Part shown: piece by piece, positions 6,788-16,081 of the stretch
How positions within the stretch are numbered: the stretch's first letter is position 1
Layout: the number at the start of each line of letters is the position of its first letter
Assembly: GCA_934457235.1 (NCBI GenBank)
Contig: CAKSHT010000019.1
Location: forward strand, 1-21,797
DNA from: an uncultured Oscillospiraceae bacterium
Lineage (GTDB): Bacteria; Bacillota; Clostridia; Oscillospirales; Ruminococcaceae
Direction of reading: 5' to 3'
DNA: 21,797 nucleotides
Translations under genes and position numbers: made by a program
The notes under the pieces: generated by a model
The model's database searches: none
What the model was told of the DNA's origin: nothing
Seen by the model: only the letters and a program-made list of their open reading frames with translations

Positions 6788-8608
6788 TTATTCCTCCACC
6801 AGGACGAATGCCGATGTCCTGGTCTCGCCGTCTGCATTGCTGCATGCGATGATCTCGTATGTTCCCTCTGCAGAGGGCGCCTGGTACAGTCCGTTATCGT
6901 CTATGCTTCCGCCCTCGGAATCGCCGACGGACCATGTTACCGATTTATCCTCGGTGCCGCTGACCTCAGCCATGAAACGCACTCTTTCAAGCGGCTTCAC
7001 TTTCTGGATATCCGGGCTTATGCGTATAACTATCCTGTCGTTGTAACGCAGCTGCGCCGTATCCCTGGTGGGCTTATACGCAAACCAGCGCACCCGTATG
7101 CTGTGCCCCTCAACGTAATCCGACAGGCGTATGCCGATACGGAACGTCCCGTTATCCGGATCAAGAAGCGCAGCAGCCTGTATCTTCGGCACTGACTTCT
7201 CGCCCTTTGCCGAGAATATCTCGCCATCGCCGAACAGGAGCTTTCTTCCCGCGTCGTCGTTATATTCCACTGAAACTGAAATACTTACGTCGCCTATGCC
7301 GAGGTTATGCGGTATATCCTCCGAAAAGAACCTGGCGTTCACGCGTATCGCCCCGGATATCGGGATATCGCACACACCCGACGACGTTGCATAGTCATAA
7401 GCCTCTGCGGACGGAATCCCGAATCTGAAATTCAGCCGCTTATCCTTACTGCTGTACACTGCGGACACCTGGGGCTTCTGCCAGTAATCCAGCGTTTCGA
7501 CCTCGGTGCTGACACCGCCGCGGAGCATGTTCTCCGGCTTTGCAGAAACGCTCGGCACTGGCTCGGCGGCAGACGAAGCGCGCTCCTCTGCAGCCGGAAT
7601 ATTCACGCGCTGCGCGAACGGAAGCGGCGTGATATGCTTGATTATGAAGCCAGTTCCGATATTCATACAATCTATCTTTGCAAGATATATCGGAGTATTC
7701 TCTCCGCTGATGTGCTTTTCGAGCGTGCTCATTCTCGTTTCACGCATGAGCGAACAGCTTTCAGCGTCGCGGCAAAGGTATATCTCAGGAGCTTCTATCT
7801 GCACCTTGTCCGTGAAATCTCCCATCTGTAAGGTCAGAACCGCCTTGTCCTTATGCAGCGGTACTGAGATATCAGCCGCTTCCGCGCAGTTAAAGGTGAA
7901 ATCCACGTTGAACACATCGCTGTGCAGGCTCGTATCCTCGGTGAAGCTCAGTCGGGACAGTTCTTCTCCGCCGGAATGGAAATAATCCGCGCTGAATGAA
8001 TACGCGAACGACACCTGCGGGTCGTCAATGCCTTTTATCACCACGAATCTGACGGTAAGCTCATCGCCGGAAGCCGCAAGCTTCGGAACTATCATGACTA
8101 TCCGCAGTCCGTGGGAGCTGTATACGACTGAAACGCTGTTCACTCCTGCGCCGCCGTATATCTCTGATAGCTCCGGCTCATCTGTGGAAAGGTACAGTCT
8201 GTAACCCTCCTCGACCTTATTATACTGCTCGCTGCCGCTGTCAGCCGCGCCGATATTGTTCACCGGCTCGCGCTCCTCCTGGGCGTACTGTAAACAGAGA
8301 TATGCGCGGTCGGATCTCTCCAGGCTCTCACAGCCCTCGACCATACGCAGCTTTCTTATCACCGGAGCGCATACGCATATCTCCCTGCCCATGTAATCCA
8401 GCGCCATGCCGGTTTCCACGGAGAAAGAAACATCGTCATTGCGGCACACTCCCAGTCCGCATACCACCCCTGCGCCATAGAGCGTACGGTTGAGCAGCCG
8501 CCGCTTGTTGTTGAAATAGCGCTGCTCCGTTTCGAAATCCCTGGCGGTCAGCATTTTTCCATAGAAATATCTGTTTCTTTCAAGCGGAAAGAAATTACTG
8601 TTCTTCAT
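6788..8608 (-). CDS. CIS-associated large protein with C-terminal Ig-like domain
   Basis: 606 residues. The N-terminal motif 'NRYFYGKMLTARDFETEQRY' followed by 'FNNKRRLLNRTLYGAGVVCG' is one I associate with an uncharacterised protein found in many bacterial CIS loci, where it accompanies baseplate genes. The middle is beta-rich and of unknown fold. The last 78 residues form a Big/Ig-like domain: 'SVTWSVGDSEGGSIDDNGLY' followed by 'QAP...GTYEIIACSNADGE' is the usual 'W.V....G.id.nGlY.AP' pattern. The ATG at 8608 overlaps the preceding gene by 14 bases and has AGGAGG eight bases upstream. A peripheral baseplate, plug or fibre-support role is inferred from position only; Ig-like domains often mediate surface or carbohydrate binding. 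Confident that it belongs to the CIS, unsure of its job. Confidence 0.65.
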   Translation of the reverse strand: MKNSNFFPLERNRYFYGKMLTARDFETEQRYFNNKRRLLNRTLYGAGVVCGLGVCRNDDVSFSVETGMALDYMGREICVCAPVIRKLRMVEGCESLERSDRAYLCLQYAQEEREPVNNIGAADSGSEQYNKVEEGYRLYLSTDEPELSEIYGGAGVNSVSVVYSSHGLRIVMIVPKLAASGDELTVRFVVIKGIDDPQVSFAYSFSADYFHSGGEELSRLSFTEDTSLHSDVFNVDFTFNCAEAADISVPLHKDKAVLTLQMGDFTDKVQIEAPEIYLCRDAESCSLMRETRMSTLEKHISGENTPIYLAKIDCMNIGTGFIIKHITPLPFAQRVNIPAAEERASSAAEPVPSVSAKPENMLRGGVSTEVETLDYWQKPQVSAVYSSKDKRLNFRFGIPSAEAYDYATSSGVCDIPISGAIRVNARFFSEDIPHNLGIGDVSISVSVEYNDDAGRKLLFGDGEIFSAKGEKSVPKIQAAALLDPDNGTFRIGIRLSDYVEGHSIRVRWFAYKPTRDTAQLRYNDRIVIRISPDIQKVKPLERVRFMAEVSGTEDKSVTWSVGDSEGGSIDDNGLYQAPSAEGTYEIIACSNADGETRTSAFVLVEE

Positions 8609-9734
8609 CGTTGCTTCCTCCTAAAATAATATCTCCGGCGATACTGCCCGCGTCTGCTTCCGCACAGGAGTATCCGCTTATAACTGAATTCACGCCTAGG
8701 TAGGTATGATCCTCCAGGATAACGTTCTTTCTGAGTATCACGACTTCCGCTTCCGTGTACGCCGGGATACGATCCCTGAGCTTCTGCGTGAATATGTTTG
8801 CAGAATGGGTGTCCGTAAAGGTCTTTTCCGGAAGGAGAACAAAGAACTTATACGGATCTGTCCCGAAAAGTCTGCGGTATACCTCGCTGTCCTTTCCCTC
8901 GTTCACAAGCTTCTTCACACTGAAATATTCTATGATATTCGGCTTTACGCCGTATTCATTCTCGATCCAGTCGGAAAGCCCCTGTCGCGTTCCGGTCATA
9001 CGATAATCAAGCGCTGTCCGGCGTATCTTTTCGCGAAGCGCCTTATCACTGAGATACACGGCGTCCTCGGTCATTATCCATTCCGCAAGGTACCGCAGCA
9101 TTTCGCCGTCTGCAATGCGGTAATCAAGAGAGCTGCGCGCTTTCATGATGCGTTCGTCCATGTCGAAGAATATGCTGTCAAATATGGACATGAAGCGTGT
9201 CATGAAGCCGTTTTCGCCATCGCTCGCCCTGTACAGCTCCGGAAGATACTGCATCATGCTGTCACTTTTAAGCAGGAGCTTCAGCTTGGATATCTCCACC
9301 TGCTCCCTGTCAAGCATCATGAAATCAAGCTTTATCCAGATGTATCGTCCCCGGAGATTTATCGGCATATCGTCACTGTTAGTGCCTATCGGTCTGAAAA
9401 GCTCCGACACAAGTGCCAGGCGCTCCCCGGAACTTACCGATCCGTCTTTCAGCAGGCTGTCAAGCTCAAACGTCCTGCCGCCGGCTGAAATTATCGTGCT
9501 GTCCGCCGCATAGGCGCTCACGCGCATTATGGTATTCTCGCCCGAATGCGCGAAGATCTCCAGGCTTCGCCACATGAAGCCATGCTCCGTGGAATCCGCC
9601 GAGCCGGTTATCATCGTGCACCCGGTGCCGCCGTCGGATACGACTGCGCTCCCGGATATACCCATGCCGCTGAGCAGACATCGCTGCCACTCCGACGGAC
9701 GGTTTAGCGTTATGTATGATCTTGATCTGTTCAA
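8595..9734 (-). CDS. gpI-like phage tail protein of the CIS baseplate
   Basis: 379 residues from a TTG start at 9734-9732; GGAGG lies seven bases upstream and no better start is nearby. Residues of about 160-330 match the P2 gpI-type tail protein family: 'YLPELYRASDGENGFMTRFM', then a helical 'FDSIFFDMDERIMKARSSLD' segment, then 'LRYLAEWI' and 'GLSDWIENEYGVKPNIIEYF'. These proteins sit at the periphery of the baseplate wedge and link it to fibres. The first 150 residues look like a separate beta-rich domain absent from P2 gpI (which is shorter), as is usual for CIS versions. It starts 24 bases after the 704-residue wedge gene and overlaps the next gene by 14 bases. Confidence 0.75.
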   Translation of the reverse strand: MNRSRSYITLNRPSEWQRCLLSGMGISGSAVVSDGGTGCTMITGSADSTEHGFMWRSLEIFAHSGENTIMRVSAYAADSTIISAGGRTFELDSLLKDGSVSSGERLALVSELFRPIGTNSDDMPINLRGRYIWIKLDFMMLDREQVEISKLKLLLKSDSMMQYLPELYRASDGENGFMTRFMSIFDSIFFDMDERIMKARSSLDYRIADGEMLRYLAEWIMTEDAVYLSDKALREKIRRTALDYRMTGTRQGLSDWIENEYGVKPNIIEYFSVKKLVNEGKDSEVYRRLFGTDPYKFFVLLPEKTFTDTHSANIFTQKLRDRIPAYTEAEVVILRKNVILEDHTYLGVNSVISGYSCAEADAGSIAGDIILGGSNDEEQ

Positions 9735-9758
9735 GGCTTTCCCTCCAGTTCCGTCGGT

Positions 9759-11873
9759 TTATCTTTCTGCCGTTATAAGCTCCACTGTCCCGCAGCGGGC
9801 TATCGCATGCGGCGGTATCTGTATTCCCGCTGAGGTGCGCCTGCACTCGGGACGGTCCGCGCTTATCCGCATATTTTTGACTGCCAGGACTCCGTCTGCG
9901 CTGCTGAGTATTGCTGTCAGCTCGGCTTCACGGACCGGTTCGCCGAACCTGCTTCTTCCGTCGCCGGAATATATGCTGAATTTTCCGCGCAGAAGCTTTT
10001 CGGCGTTCTTACGCACCTGGTTCACCTCGCCAGTTCCGCATATTATTTCAGCGCTGATATTGATTTTCACATACATCGGGGCGCAGGTTTTCAGTTCCAC
10101 GGTGAGCAGCCTGCATTTCTCCATGTGACTCTTCACCGCCGCAAGAAACGCGGCGTCGGGCATCGGACAGCTGCTCCTGCTGTACGGCAGAACCGCAAGC
10201 GTCATGAGCGTACGCAGCTTCTCGGACGGCGCATACGGATCATCCGGGTCAAAGAATGGTATCGCCCTTACATCCGCGATACGCAGCCCCGGAGTACGCA
10301 GCGCGAGTCTGCGGTAATCCTCGGCGGATACTGCGCGTTGGCAGTCCGAAAGCTCATAGCGGAATCTTCTGAGCGATGCTTCATAGCTCTCGCGGTCACG
10401 TCCCCCGCTGGCTGCCTCCGGCTGGAAAACCGCGTAGCTTTCGGAATCCGTGCGTATTTCTGTGAGGTTTCCGGCTGAGATATTCCCGCCAGCGCCCTTT
10501 GTAAGCGCACAGGATATTATCATGATATTATCGCTTCCAACCGGAGGAACTTCTCCGTTCTCGTTATCGCCAAACATGATGACACGGCGCTTTTCGTCGA
10601 ACGTGAACACCCGGTCACTGACTCCGGCGCGGGCAAGGTCATCAATATATGAATATTCGTTCCACCGCGGAAATTCACTGTCGCTCCGGTCCTTTACCAT
10701 TATCCGCAGTTCGTCAGTCAGTACGGTTCCGTCCGGGTCAAACGGGAATTCCTGACAGGACAAACCGTCTGACGAATACAGAATGCGACCTGCAAATTCC
10801 CGTGTGCAGGATATAATTCTGACATCGGGTGCACCGTCTCCAGCCGTTATTTTGGAATACTGCGACAAATCCAGGCGCACGCTGCTTCCGGTAATGTCAT
10901 ACTCCGGGTCCGGGATATCGAACCAGCCATGCCCGTCGCGGAGCAGTATAATACGCTCACCGCTCACCGCAGCAACGTTCTCAAGCTCTGCTATACCGTC
11001 ATGCATTCGGACGTCTGAAAACGTGCATTCACGGCGTTTCTGCGTAAGTTCCACCGTATTAGTGAAAATCCCGGAAATAAGCGGCATATCCTCGCAGCCG
11101 CTGTACTCCACCCTGGCGCGCAGCCATATTCCCGCCGACGGTACCTGCTCATCGTAAGCGGCAAAATCGCTGCCGGTGCGCAGCTTTATTCTGCCGGAAA
11201 ACGCCAGTCCGTGCGTTTCGTCATGCACGACTGTGCAGCTTCTGAAACCGCTGCGCGTGGAGTATTCCCATACCATCTTCCTGGGAGCACCGCAGTTTTC
11301 GTCGTATGAGTTTCTTCTGACCTCGCATCTGTCCTCGATCATAATGTCAAGCAACATCTCGTTCACCGTAGCGTCTGTTTCTATGTACAGGCAGCGGCCG
11401 CTGCATTCAAGTTCCGTGCCGAACGGATAGAACGCCGTACCCGGCTCCGATGATATTCCGGTGACGTCAACAAATCCCTCCGCGCTGCTAATGAAGATAC
11501 TGCGCACTGAAAATCTCTGACCAGCAAACGGCTCATCAAGCGTAAACTCCGTGCCGTCCGCCGAAACCGCATAGCTTCCGGCAGGAAGCTTCTCCGGAGC
11601 TTCCCCGGAAAAAACCAGCCTGACGCCTGCGGGAACCGGACCGTAAGGCTCTGCGCCCGCCAGGAGCAGCATAGCCTCACGGGTGCTGTCGGGAATTCTG
11701 TCAAGCGTATACTGCTGCATCTCCTTGAGCCATGCAAACAGTTCTATTATCGTGATGCCAGGATCGTGCTCGTTGAAATCCGTCCACTCCGGGAATATTA
11801 CCGGTATACGACGCTTTGCCGCTTCGACTATTTCACTGTATTTCTGGTCGTCCAGCTTCGGCAGATTTATCAT
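9759..11873 (-). CDS. Baseplate wedge protein, gpJ/gp6-like (Afp11-type)
   Basis: 704 residues. The N-terminus holds 'RRIPVIFPEWTDFNEHDPGI' followed by TIIELFAWLKEM, the hallmark opening of Afp11/gp6-like wedge proteins. Around residue 435 lies the gpJ core motif 'FGDNENGEVPPVGSDNI', followed by a glycine-rich turn and 'AVSAEDYRRLALRTPGLRIADV', the usual baseplate-J C-terminal segment. Such proteins dimerise to form the wedge ring that joins the hub to the sheath. The ATG at 11873 has AAAGGAGC about ten bases upstream, and the gene starts 31 bases after the 995-residue paralogue. Its product probably pairs with that paralogue, as Afp11 and Afp12 do. The assignment of one as Afp11 and the other as Afp12 is less certain than the family. 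Confidence 0.85.
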   Translation of the reverse strand: MINLPKLDDQKYSEIVEAAKRRIPVIFPEWTDFNEHDPGITIIELFAWLKEMQQYTLDRIPDSTREAMLLLAGAEPYGPVPAGVRLVFSGEAPEKLPAGSYAVSADGTEFTLDEPFAGQRFSVRSIFISSAEGFVDVTGISSEPGTAFYPFGTELECSGRCLYIETDATVNEMLLDIMIEDRCEVRRNSYDENCGAPRKMVWEYSTRSGFRSCTVVHDETHGLAFSGRIKLRTGSDFAAYDEQVPSAGIWLRARVEYSGCEDMPLISGIFTNTVELTQKRRECTFSDVRMHDGIAELENVAAVSGERIILLRDGHGWFDIPDPEYDITGSSVRLDLSQYSKITAGDGAPDVRIISCTREFAGRILYSSDGLSCQEFPFDPDGTVLTDELRIMVKDRSDSEFPRWNEYSYIDDLARAGVSDRVFTFDEKRRVIMFGDNENGEVPPVGSDNIMIISCALTKGAGGNISAGNLTEIRTDSESYAVFQPEAASGGRDRESYEASLRRFRYELSDCQRAVSAEDYRRLALRTPGLRIADVRAIPFFDPDDPYAPSEKLRTLMTLAVLPYSRSSCPMPDAAFLAAVKSHMEKCRLLTVELKTCAPMYVKINISAEIICGTGEVNQVRKNAEKLLRGKFSIYSGDGRSRFGEPVREAELTAILSSADGVLAVKNMRISADRPECRRTSAGIQIPPHAIARCGTVELITAER

Positions 11874-11904
11874 TGCGGAAAGCTCCTTTCATATGTTTAG
11901 TGAC

Positions 11905-14892
11905 TTACAGCCCGGAAGCGCCGTCTATCCTCACCGTATGAACTCCTGTCGTCGGGAGGAAATAGGGGTAATCCGGCTTTCTGTCAAGTGATATCACATG
12001 CGACGCACCGCCGCCGGAATATTCCCCGGTCAACAGAACTCTTGTAACATACGCCACATTCCGAATACCCCTCAGAACTGCATAAATATCCGTTTCACAC
12101 GGGACTGCTCCTATGTGCGCGGAATTCTTGTCCGTAAGTCCGCTGACTGCGCGTATTATTTCATGTTCCGTCTGCGAAGCGTTTTCAATATCCTTTATGA
12201 CAACGGATATTTCAGCGCTGACGCGGAGCATACGGACAGGAACGACGGACATTCTCCTGCCAAAAACCGGATCGCAGCAGGCGCGTTCCCGCAGGAAAGC
12301 TTCTATCCTCCTGCAAAGGGATACAGCGTAGGTGTCTGTGCCCATATTCGCAGGCTTTATTACAACTGTAACGCAGCCGCTCTGCGGAGTACCAGAACTA
12401 TCGGTACCGGAAAAACACCGCGCCTCTCCGACCTCGGAAAACTCCTCTGCTATCAGCCCCTCGTAATCCCGTGCTGTGACCGCCCTGCCCCCATGCCGGA
12501 TACGCTGAGCGCCTGTTTTACGTATTCTCTCCAGTGACTGCGCGTCGCTTCCGCCGCAGGTGGGGATAACATTAGTCATGCTCTCCACAAACGGTATCCC
12601 GGTGACAAGTCCATCCAGGGCGCCCGCCGGAAGATTACCAGATGTTCCACCGCCCCAGGAATAATCCACGCTGACATCTATATCCGATGAATACGCCGGG
12701 ATCCTGCCGTTTACGCCATCGCCGAACGTTATCACGCCGGTGGAGCTGTCAAGCTCATAACAGCGGTTTTCTGCGCCGCTGCCCGCCAGATTTTCGGTGC
12801 GGCTCCATCTTACCCACCATTCGGCAGGCAGTCCGTCGGGACCATTTATCACCCTGGTGCAGCTGCTGCCGCTGAGTTCAAGCGATTTCAGCTCGGTCAG
12901 CGGCGTTTCACCCAGTTCATTCACCCATACCTCGCAGCTTATCACCGGATAATGGGTAAGCTGTATCTTATGGTTCTTATTTCCTGCGCGGACTGCGCTT
13001 CGCTCGCCGTTTACGCTGATCTGCTGAATTATTTCCACGGCATTCATTTCTGCGCTGATAAGCTTCGGGAATCTGCTGCTGTCCGCGCCGAACGGCTCTT
13101 CTGCCCGCAGCCAGTATCCATTTATTCCGAAAAGCTCGGTTTCTGAAAAATCGTCCGGAGCGTACAGCGATATTACCCCGCTCCCGGCAAATCCACGGGT
13201 CTTGTCGGCAACTTTAAGTTCGCACCAGTTCCCTGGCTGTCCCGCCGGGCGATAGCTGAATTCCATCCGGCGCCCGTCGCTGCATTCCCCGTCAAATCCG
13301 AGGTACACGTTTACCGGAAGTCCGCAGGGCGGCTTGTCAAATCTGAAGTACACCGTCCGCCGTCTGTCCGGCATTACCGAAAACAGCTCCATACGCGTAC
13401 GTGTGCCGTTCATCTCATACTCAGTCAAGCGGCAGGAGTTACAGGTCGTCACGGTAGCTGCGGGGCGCATGTCGCTGCCATAATCAAATCTTAAATCTAC
13501 CGACTTCAGCAGCGGAAGCAGCCAGCGGCCGTTCACACTGAATCTGTTCTTCACGTCGCGCACACGTGCCCTTATCCACAAGCCGGAACTGGAATTCTGC
13601 ACCGAGTTCTCAATATCCGATGGACATACGAAGCTGACTGTACGCTTTCCGTTCCTGCCGGAACAGGAGAACAGGTCAACATCTCCCGCAACTTTAAGGC
13701 GCGCCCAGCCAAGCCCGTTCCAGTACTCCCAGACTACCTCTGAGATATAGATATCATCGGGTTTTCTTACTCTCAGCTCGCTTTTGTCCACCAGGAGCTT
13801 CTGCTCAAAATCCGGCTCGTTCTGTTCCTCGCCGTCCTGCACGACCACCGCCGCAACGGAGAACTCCAGCGACACACGCGCCCCAGTTTTGCTGAAAACC
13901 TCGTCCGAACCGATATAAAACGCGTCGTACGCGTTAGGCTCCCTGCCGAACGGATACACATGCTCGTTTTCCGGAAGCTCGGTATCGTTGTAATACAGCT
14001 TATCCGGCTGTCTGCCCCGGAGCGTTTCGGGATCGTCTGCGCTCCTGCTGCTGAGGAGAATTTCATCAGCGGACAGCGGTTGTGTGGAATCCGTGCGCGT
14101 TATCTCGCAGGTCAGCTCATAGCGCCCGTTTTCATCGTCCGGAGTGCCGTTTCTGTCCACCGGAACTGCTGCGCCATCGGGCTTTTTCAGCGTAAGGAAA
14201 CCGTTTCCGGGAACTGCGCTCAGCATGATGCTGCCGTTCTCCCCGTGCATCGTCCATCTCGCTGTATCTTCACGGCAGAGCATTTCAATTCTGGAGTTAT
14301 CACCGACTCCGTAGGAACCGCCCAGCGCTACAGTTATCTCTGCTGCGCCGTCCAGTCTGAGCACAGAGTTTTCGGAGACCGTGAAATAATGCCGCTCGAT
14401 ACTGCGTTTTTTGTCCGGGCAGAACGGTCTTTCACTTATATTATCAGAAAGCGCGGCGTGGGTTATGATATCCTCCGACGGGTCGGTCATGTAGATGTCC
14501 GTCAGCTTCGCGGGGACTGCATAGTACCCCTGCATCGTTTCAAATATCACCCTGCCGCTGTCAAGATCGGTGAAAAGCTGAGTTCCTTTTTTTATGTACA
14601 CACGCTCCCGGTTCCCCTCCGCAAGAGAAGCTCTGGCTATCCCGACAGACGGAGATACCGGCTTTGCGGACACGCCCAGCAGGTTAAGAAATTCAAGGCT
14701 GCATTTATCCGGGAATCTGTCCAGGCGGTCGATCGTACCGCAGAACATCTCGGAAAACAGCATGGCAAGCGCTGTTCCTCCGTCAGGACGCTGTTCATCG
14801 AGCTTCCATTCCGGGGTGTACGCCTGGCTTTTTCTGCTGATCCGGGCAAGGATATCGCTCACTGTCCTGCCGTCAAGCTTCGGTGAATTCAT
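11905..14892 (-). CDS. Large baseplate wedge protein, gpJ-like (Afp12-type)
   Basis: 995 residues. The N-terminus ('YTPEWKLDEQRPDGGTALAM', then 'LFSEMFCGTIDRLDRFPDK') is a diverged version of the PEWTD.....G...IELFAW segment in the next gene. The central 500 residues are beta-rich insertions. Near residue 722 the gpJ-type motif 'GVITFGDGVNGRIP' appears, followed by a GGGTSGNLPAG turn and 'GGRAVTARDYEGLIAEEFSE'. The gene starts inside the gp25 stop codon (ATGA, 4-bp overlap, 14889-14892), which implies translational coupling and matched amounts of the two wedge parts. It is long for the family; the extra beta domains may form the outer rim of the baseplate. Confidence 0.8.
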   Translation of the reverse strand: MNSPKLDGRTVSDILARISRKSQAYTPEWKLDEQRPDGGTALAMLFSEMFCGTIDRLDRFPDKCSLEFLNLLGVSAKPVSPSVGIARASLAEGNRERVYIKKGTQLFTDLDSGRVIFETMQGYYAVPAKLTDIYMTDPSEDIITHAALSDNISERPFCPDKKRSIERHYFTVSENSVLRLDGAAEITVALGGSYGVGDNSRIEMLCREDTARWTMHGENGSIMLSAVPGNGFLTLKKPDGAAVPVDRNGTPDDENGRYELTCEITRTDSTQPLSADEILLSSRSADDPETLRGRQPDKLYYNDTELPENEHVYPFGREPNAYDAFYIGSDEVFSKTGARVSLEFSVAAVVVQDGEEQNEPDFEQKLLVDKSELRVRKPDDIYISEVVWEYWNGLGWARLKVAGDVDLFSCSGRNGKRTVSFVCPSDIENSVQNSSSGLWIRARVRDVKNRFSVNGRWLLPLLKSVDLRFDYGSDMRPAATVTTCNSCRLTEYEMNGTRTRMELFSVMPDRRRTVYFRFDKPPCGLPVNVYLGFDGECSDGRRMEFSYRPAGQPGNWCELKVADKTRGFAGSGVISLYAPDDFSETELFGINGYWLRAEEPFGADSSRFPKLISAEMNAVEIIQQISVNGERSAVRAGNKNHKIQLTHYPVISCEVWVNELGETPLTELKSLELSGSSCTRVINGPDGLPAEWWVRWSRTENLAGSGAENRCYELDSSTGVITFGDGVNGRIPAYSSDIDVSVDYSWGGGTSGNLPAGALDGLVTGIPFVESMTNVIPTCGGSDAQSLERIRKTGAQRIRHGGRAVTARDYEGLIAEEFSEVGEARCFSGTDSSGTPQSGCVTVVIKPANMGTDTYAVSLCRRIEAFLRERACCDPVFGRRMSVVPVRMLRVSAEISVVIKDIENASQTEHEIIRAVSGLTDKNSAHIGAVPCETDIYAVLRGIRNVAYVTRVLLTGEYSGGGASHVISLDRKPDYPYFLPTTGVHTVRIDGASGL

Positions 14893-15299
14893 CTGCCCTC
14901 TCCCTCCATCATGTAGAACGGATATACCATGTTAAACTGATTATTCGTGACACGCAGGGTATACCGTATATTTATCGCAAGGACATTCTTGCTTCCGCTG
15001 TTGCTGTCTGCTTCGACCTCAACGTCCATAATTCTCGGCTCCCAGCGCTCAAGAGCCTCGCGGACGCTCTCCTCAAGGGCGGCGACACGCTCCGCGCGGT
15101 CGTCCGAAAAAAGAAACTCGCCCGCAGTCGTGCCGAACTCCGGCAGCATGACGCGCTCGCCAATATTAGTGCGGAGGATTATCCGAATGGCTTCCTCAAC
15201 ATCTTCCTCCGCACTGCTCATCGCAATACGTCCGGTCGCCGGGTCAACGCTGAAGGGGAATTTGAATCCCCTGCCCATGAACCCCCTGCTGTCTGCCAT
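14889..15299 (-). CDS. gp25-like baseplate wedge protein
   Basis: 136 residues, the normal size of the GPW/gp25 family (Afp9, TssE relatives). The family signature is plain: 'AIRIILRTNIGERVMLPEFG', then 'LFSDDRAERVAALEESVREA' and 'WEPRIMDVEVE', including the conserved EPRI turn. In T4, T6SS and CIS baseplates gp25 contacts the wedge dimer and the first sheath ring. The ATG at 15299 has GGGAGG seven bases upstream; the gene begins 14 bases after the spike gene and overlaps the large wedge gene by four bases. The residues before position 20 (SRGFMGRGFKFPFSVDPATG) also match the usual opening. Confidence 0.92.
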   Translation of the reverse strand: MADSRGFMGRGFKFPFSVDPATGRIAMSSAEEDVEEAIRIILRTNIGERVMLPEFGTTAGEFLFSDDRAERVAALEESVREALERWEPRIMDVEVEADSNSGSKNVLAINIRYTLRVTNNQFNMVYPFYMMEGEGR

Positions 15300-15313
15300 A
15301 ATGATACCTCCCG

Positions 15314-16069
15314 TCAGTTGATCTTCGTCATTGATCCTTTCAGTGTAGCTACTCCGCTGCTCTTTACAGCTACTGAGCCGCTTCCCTCCAGCGTCGCTTC
15401 GCCGCTCGCCTTAACGTCAATCTTCGCCGAGTTAAGCGTGATTTTGGAATTAGTTTTTATCTCCACCGCGCCGGAATTTCCATCGCAGGTTATCGTTACG
15501 CCGCTTCCGACCTTTATCGTGAGCTTTTTGTCACAGGTAAGCTCCACGGCTCCGGTCTTTCCGCTGATATCCAGCTTGTTTTTGCCGTCGTCTATTGATA
15601 TCAGTTCTTTTTCATCGTCAAGTGATATCATTCGTCCCTTTGGAGTAGATACGACTATGCGCTCCTTTTTCTCCTTGTCGCTGAACTCAATGTAACTCTT
15701 GTTCGGCGTGATAAGCTTGAAAGTTTCGTTCTTCCCGTCGCTTATCGTAACCGGAGGAGCGGACTTCTTCACCCATATGCTCCCGATAACGAACGGACGG
15801 TGTATGTCGCCGTTTTCGTACGCCACAGCCACGACATCGCCTATCCCAGGGTGCATGAAGCAGCCGTATTCATTCCCTCCGAACGGCGTAAGGCAGTATA
15901 TCCAGCCGGTCTCTCCGACGTCCTTGTCGGCGGTGAGATATTTGCACTTCACACGACCCTTGTTCTTGGGATCCTTTATGGCAGTGACCTCCGCAAGGGC
16001 TATCCCGCTGCATTTTTCAGTGCCGGTGGTCTTTGCGCCTCCGGACATCATCTCCGCCAATGAACTCAT
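15314..16069 (-). CDS. Central spike protein, gpV/gp5 OB-fold type
   Basis: 251 residues. Residues of about 25-105 are the gp5/VgrG OB-fold: 'IALAEVTAIKDPKNKGRVKC', then 'WIYCLTPFGGNEYGCFMHPG' and 'GDVVAVAYENGDIHRPFVIG'. After a linker, the last 110 residues are short beta-strand repeats rich in K, T, S and G ('GAVELTCDKKLTIKVGSG', 'GEATLEGSGSVAVKSSG'), expected to trimerise into a triple beta-helix needle. In Afp8, PVC8 and VgrG this part is fused to the gp27-like hub; here the two are separate adjacent genes, as in P2 (V and D). No PAAR tip gene follows. The ATG at 16069 is 12 bases after the hub gene, with only a weak purine-rich site upstream. Confidence 0.9.
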   Translation of the reverse strand: MSSLAEMMSGGAKTTGTEKCSGIALAEVTAIKDPKNKGRVKCKYLTADKDVGETGWIYCLTPFGGNEYGCFMHPGIGDVVAVAYENGDIHRPFVIGSIWVKKSAPPVTISDGKNETFKLITPNKSYIEFSDKEKKERIVVSTPKGRMISLDDEKELISIDDGKNKLDISGKTGAVELTCDKKLTIKVGSGVTITCDGNSGAVEIKTNSKITLNSAKIDVKASGEATLEGSGSVAVKSSGVATLKGSMTKIN

Positions 16070-16081
16070 TCTATCACCGCC

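Noticed and set aside
13960..14886. Long plus-strand open frame (308 codons) opposite the large wedge gene
   Set aside because: It lies wholly antisense to a well-supported gpJ-like gene, has no family resemblance, and its composition is that of a complement of coding DNA.
14883..15695. Plus-strand open frame (270 codons) across the gp25 and spike genes
   Set aside because: Antisense to two clearly recognised proteins and spanning their junction; no ribosome site or recognisable motif.
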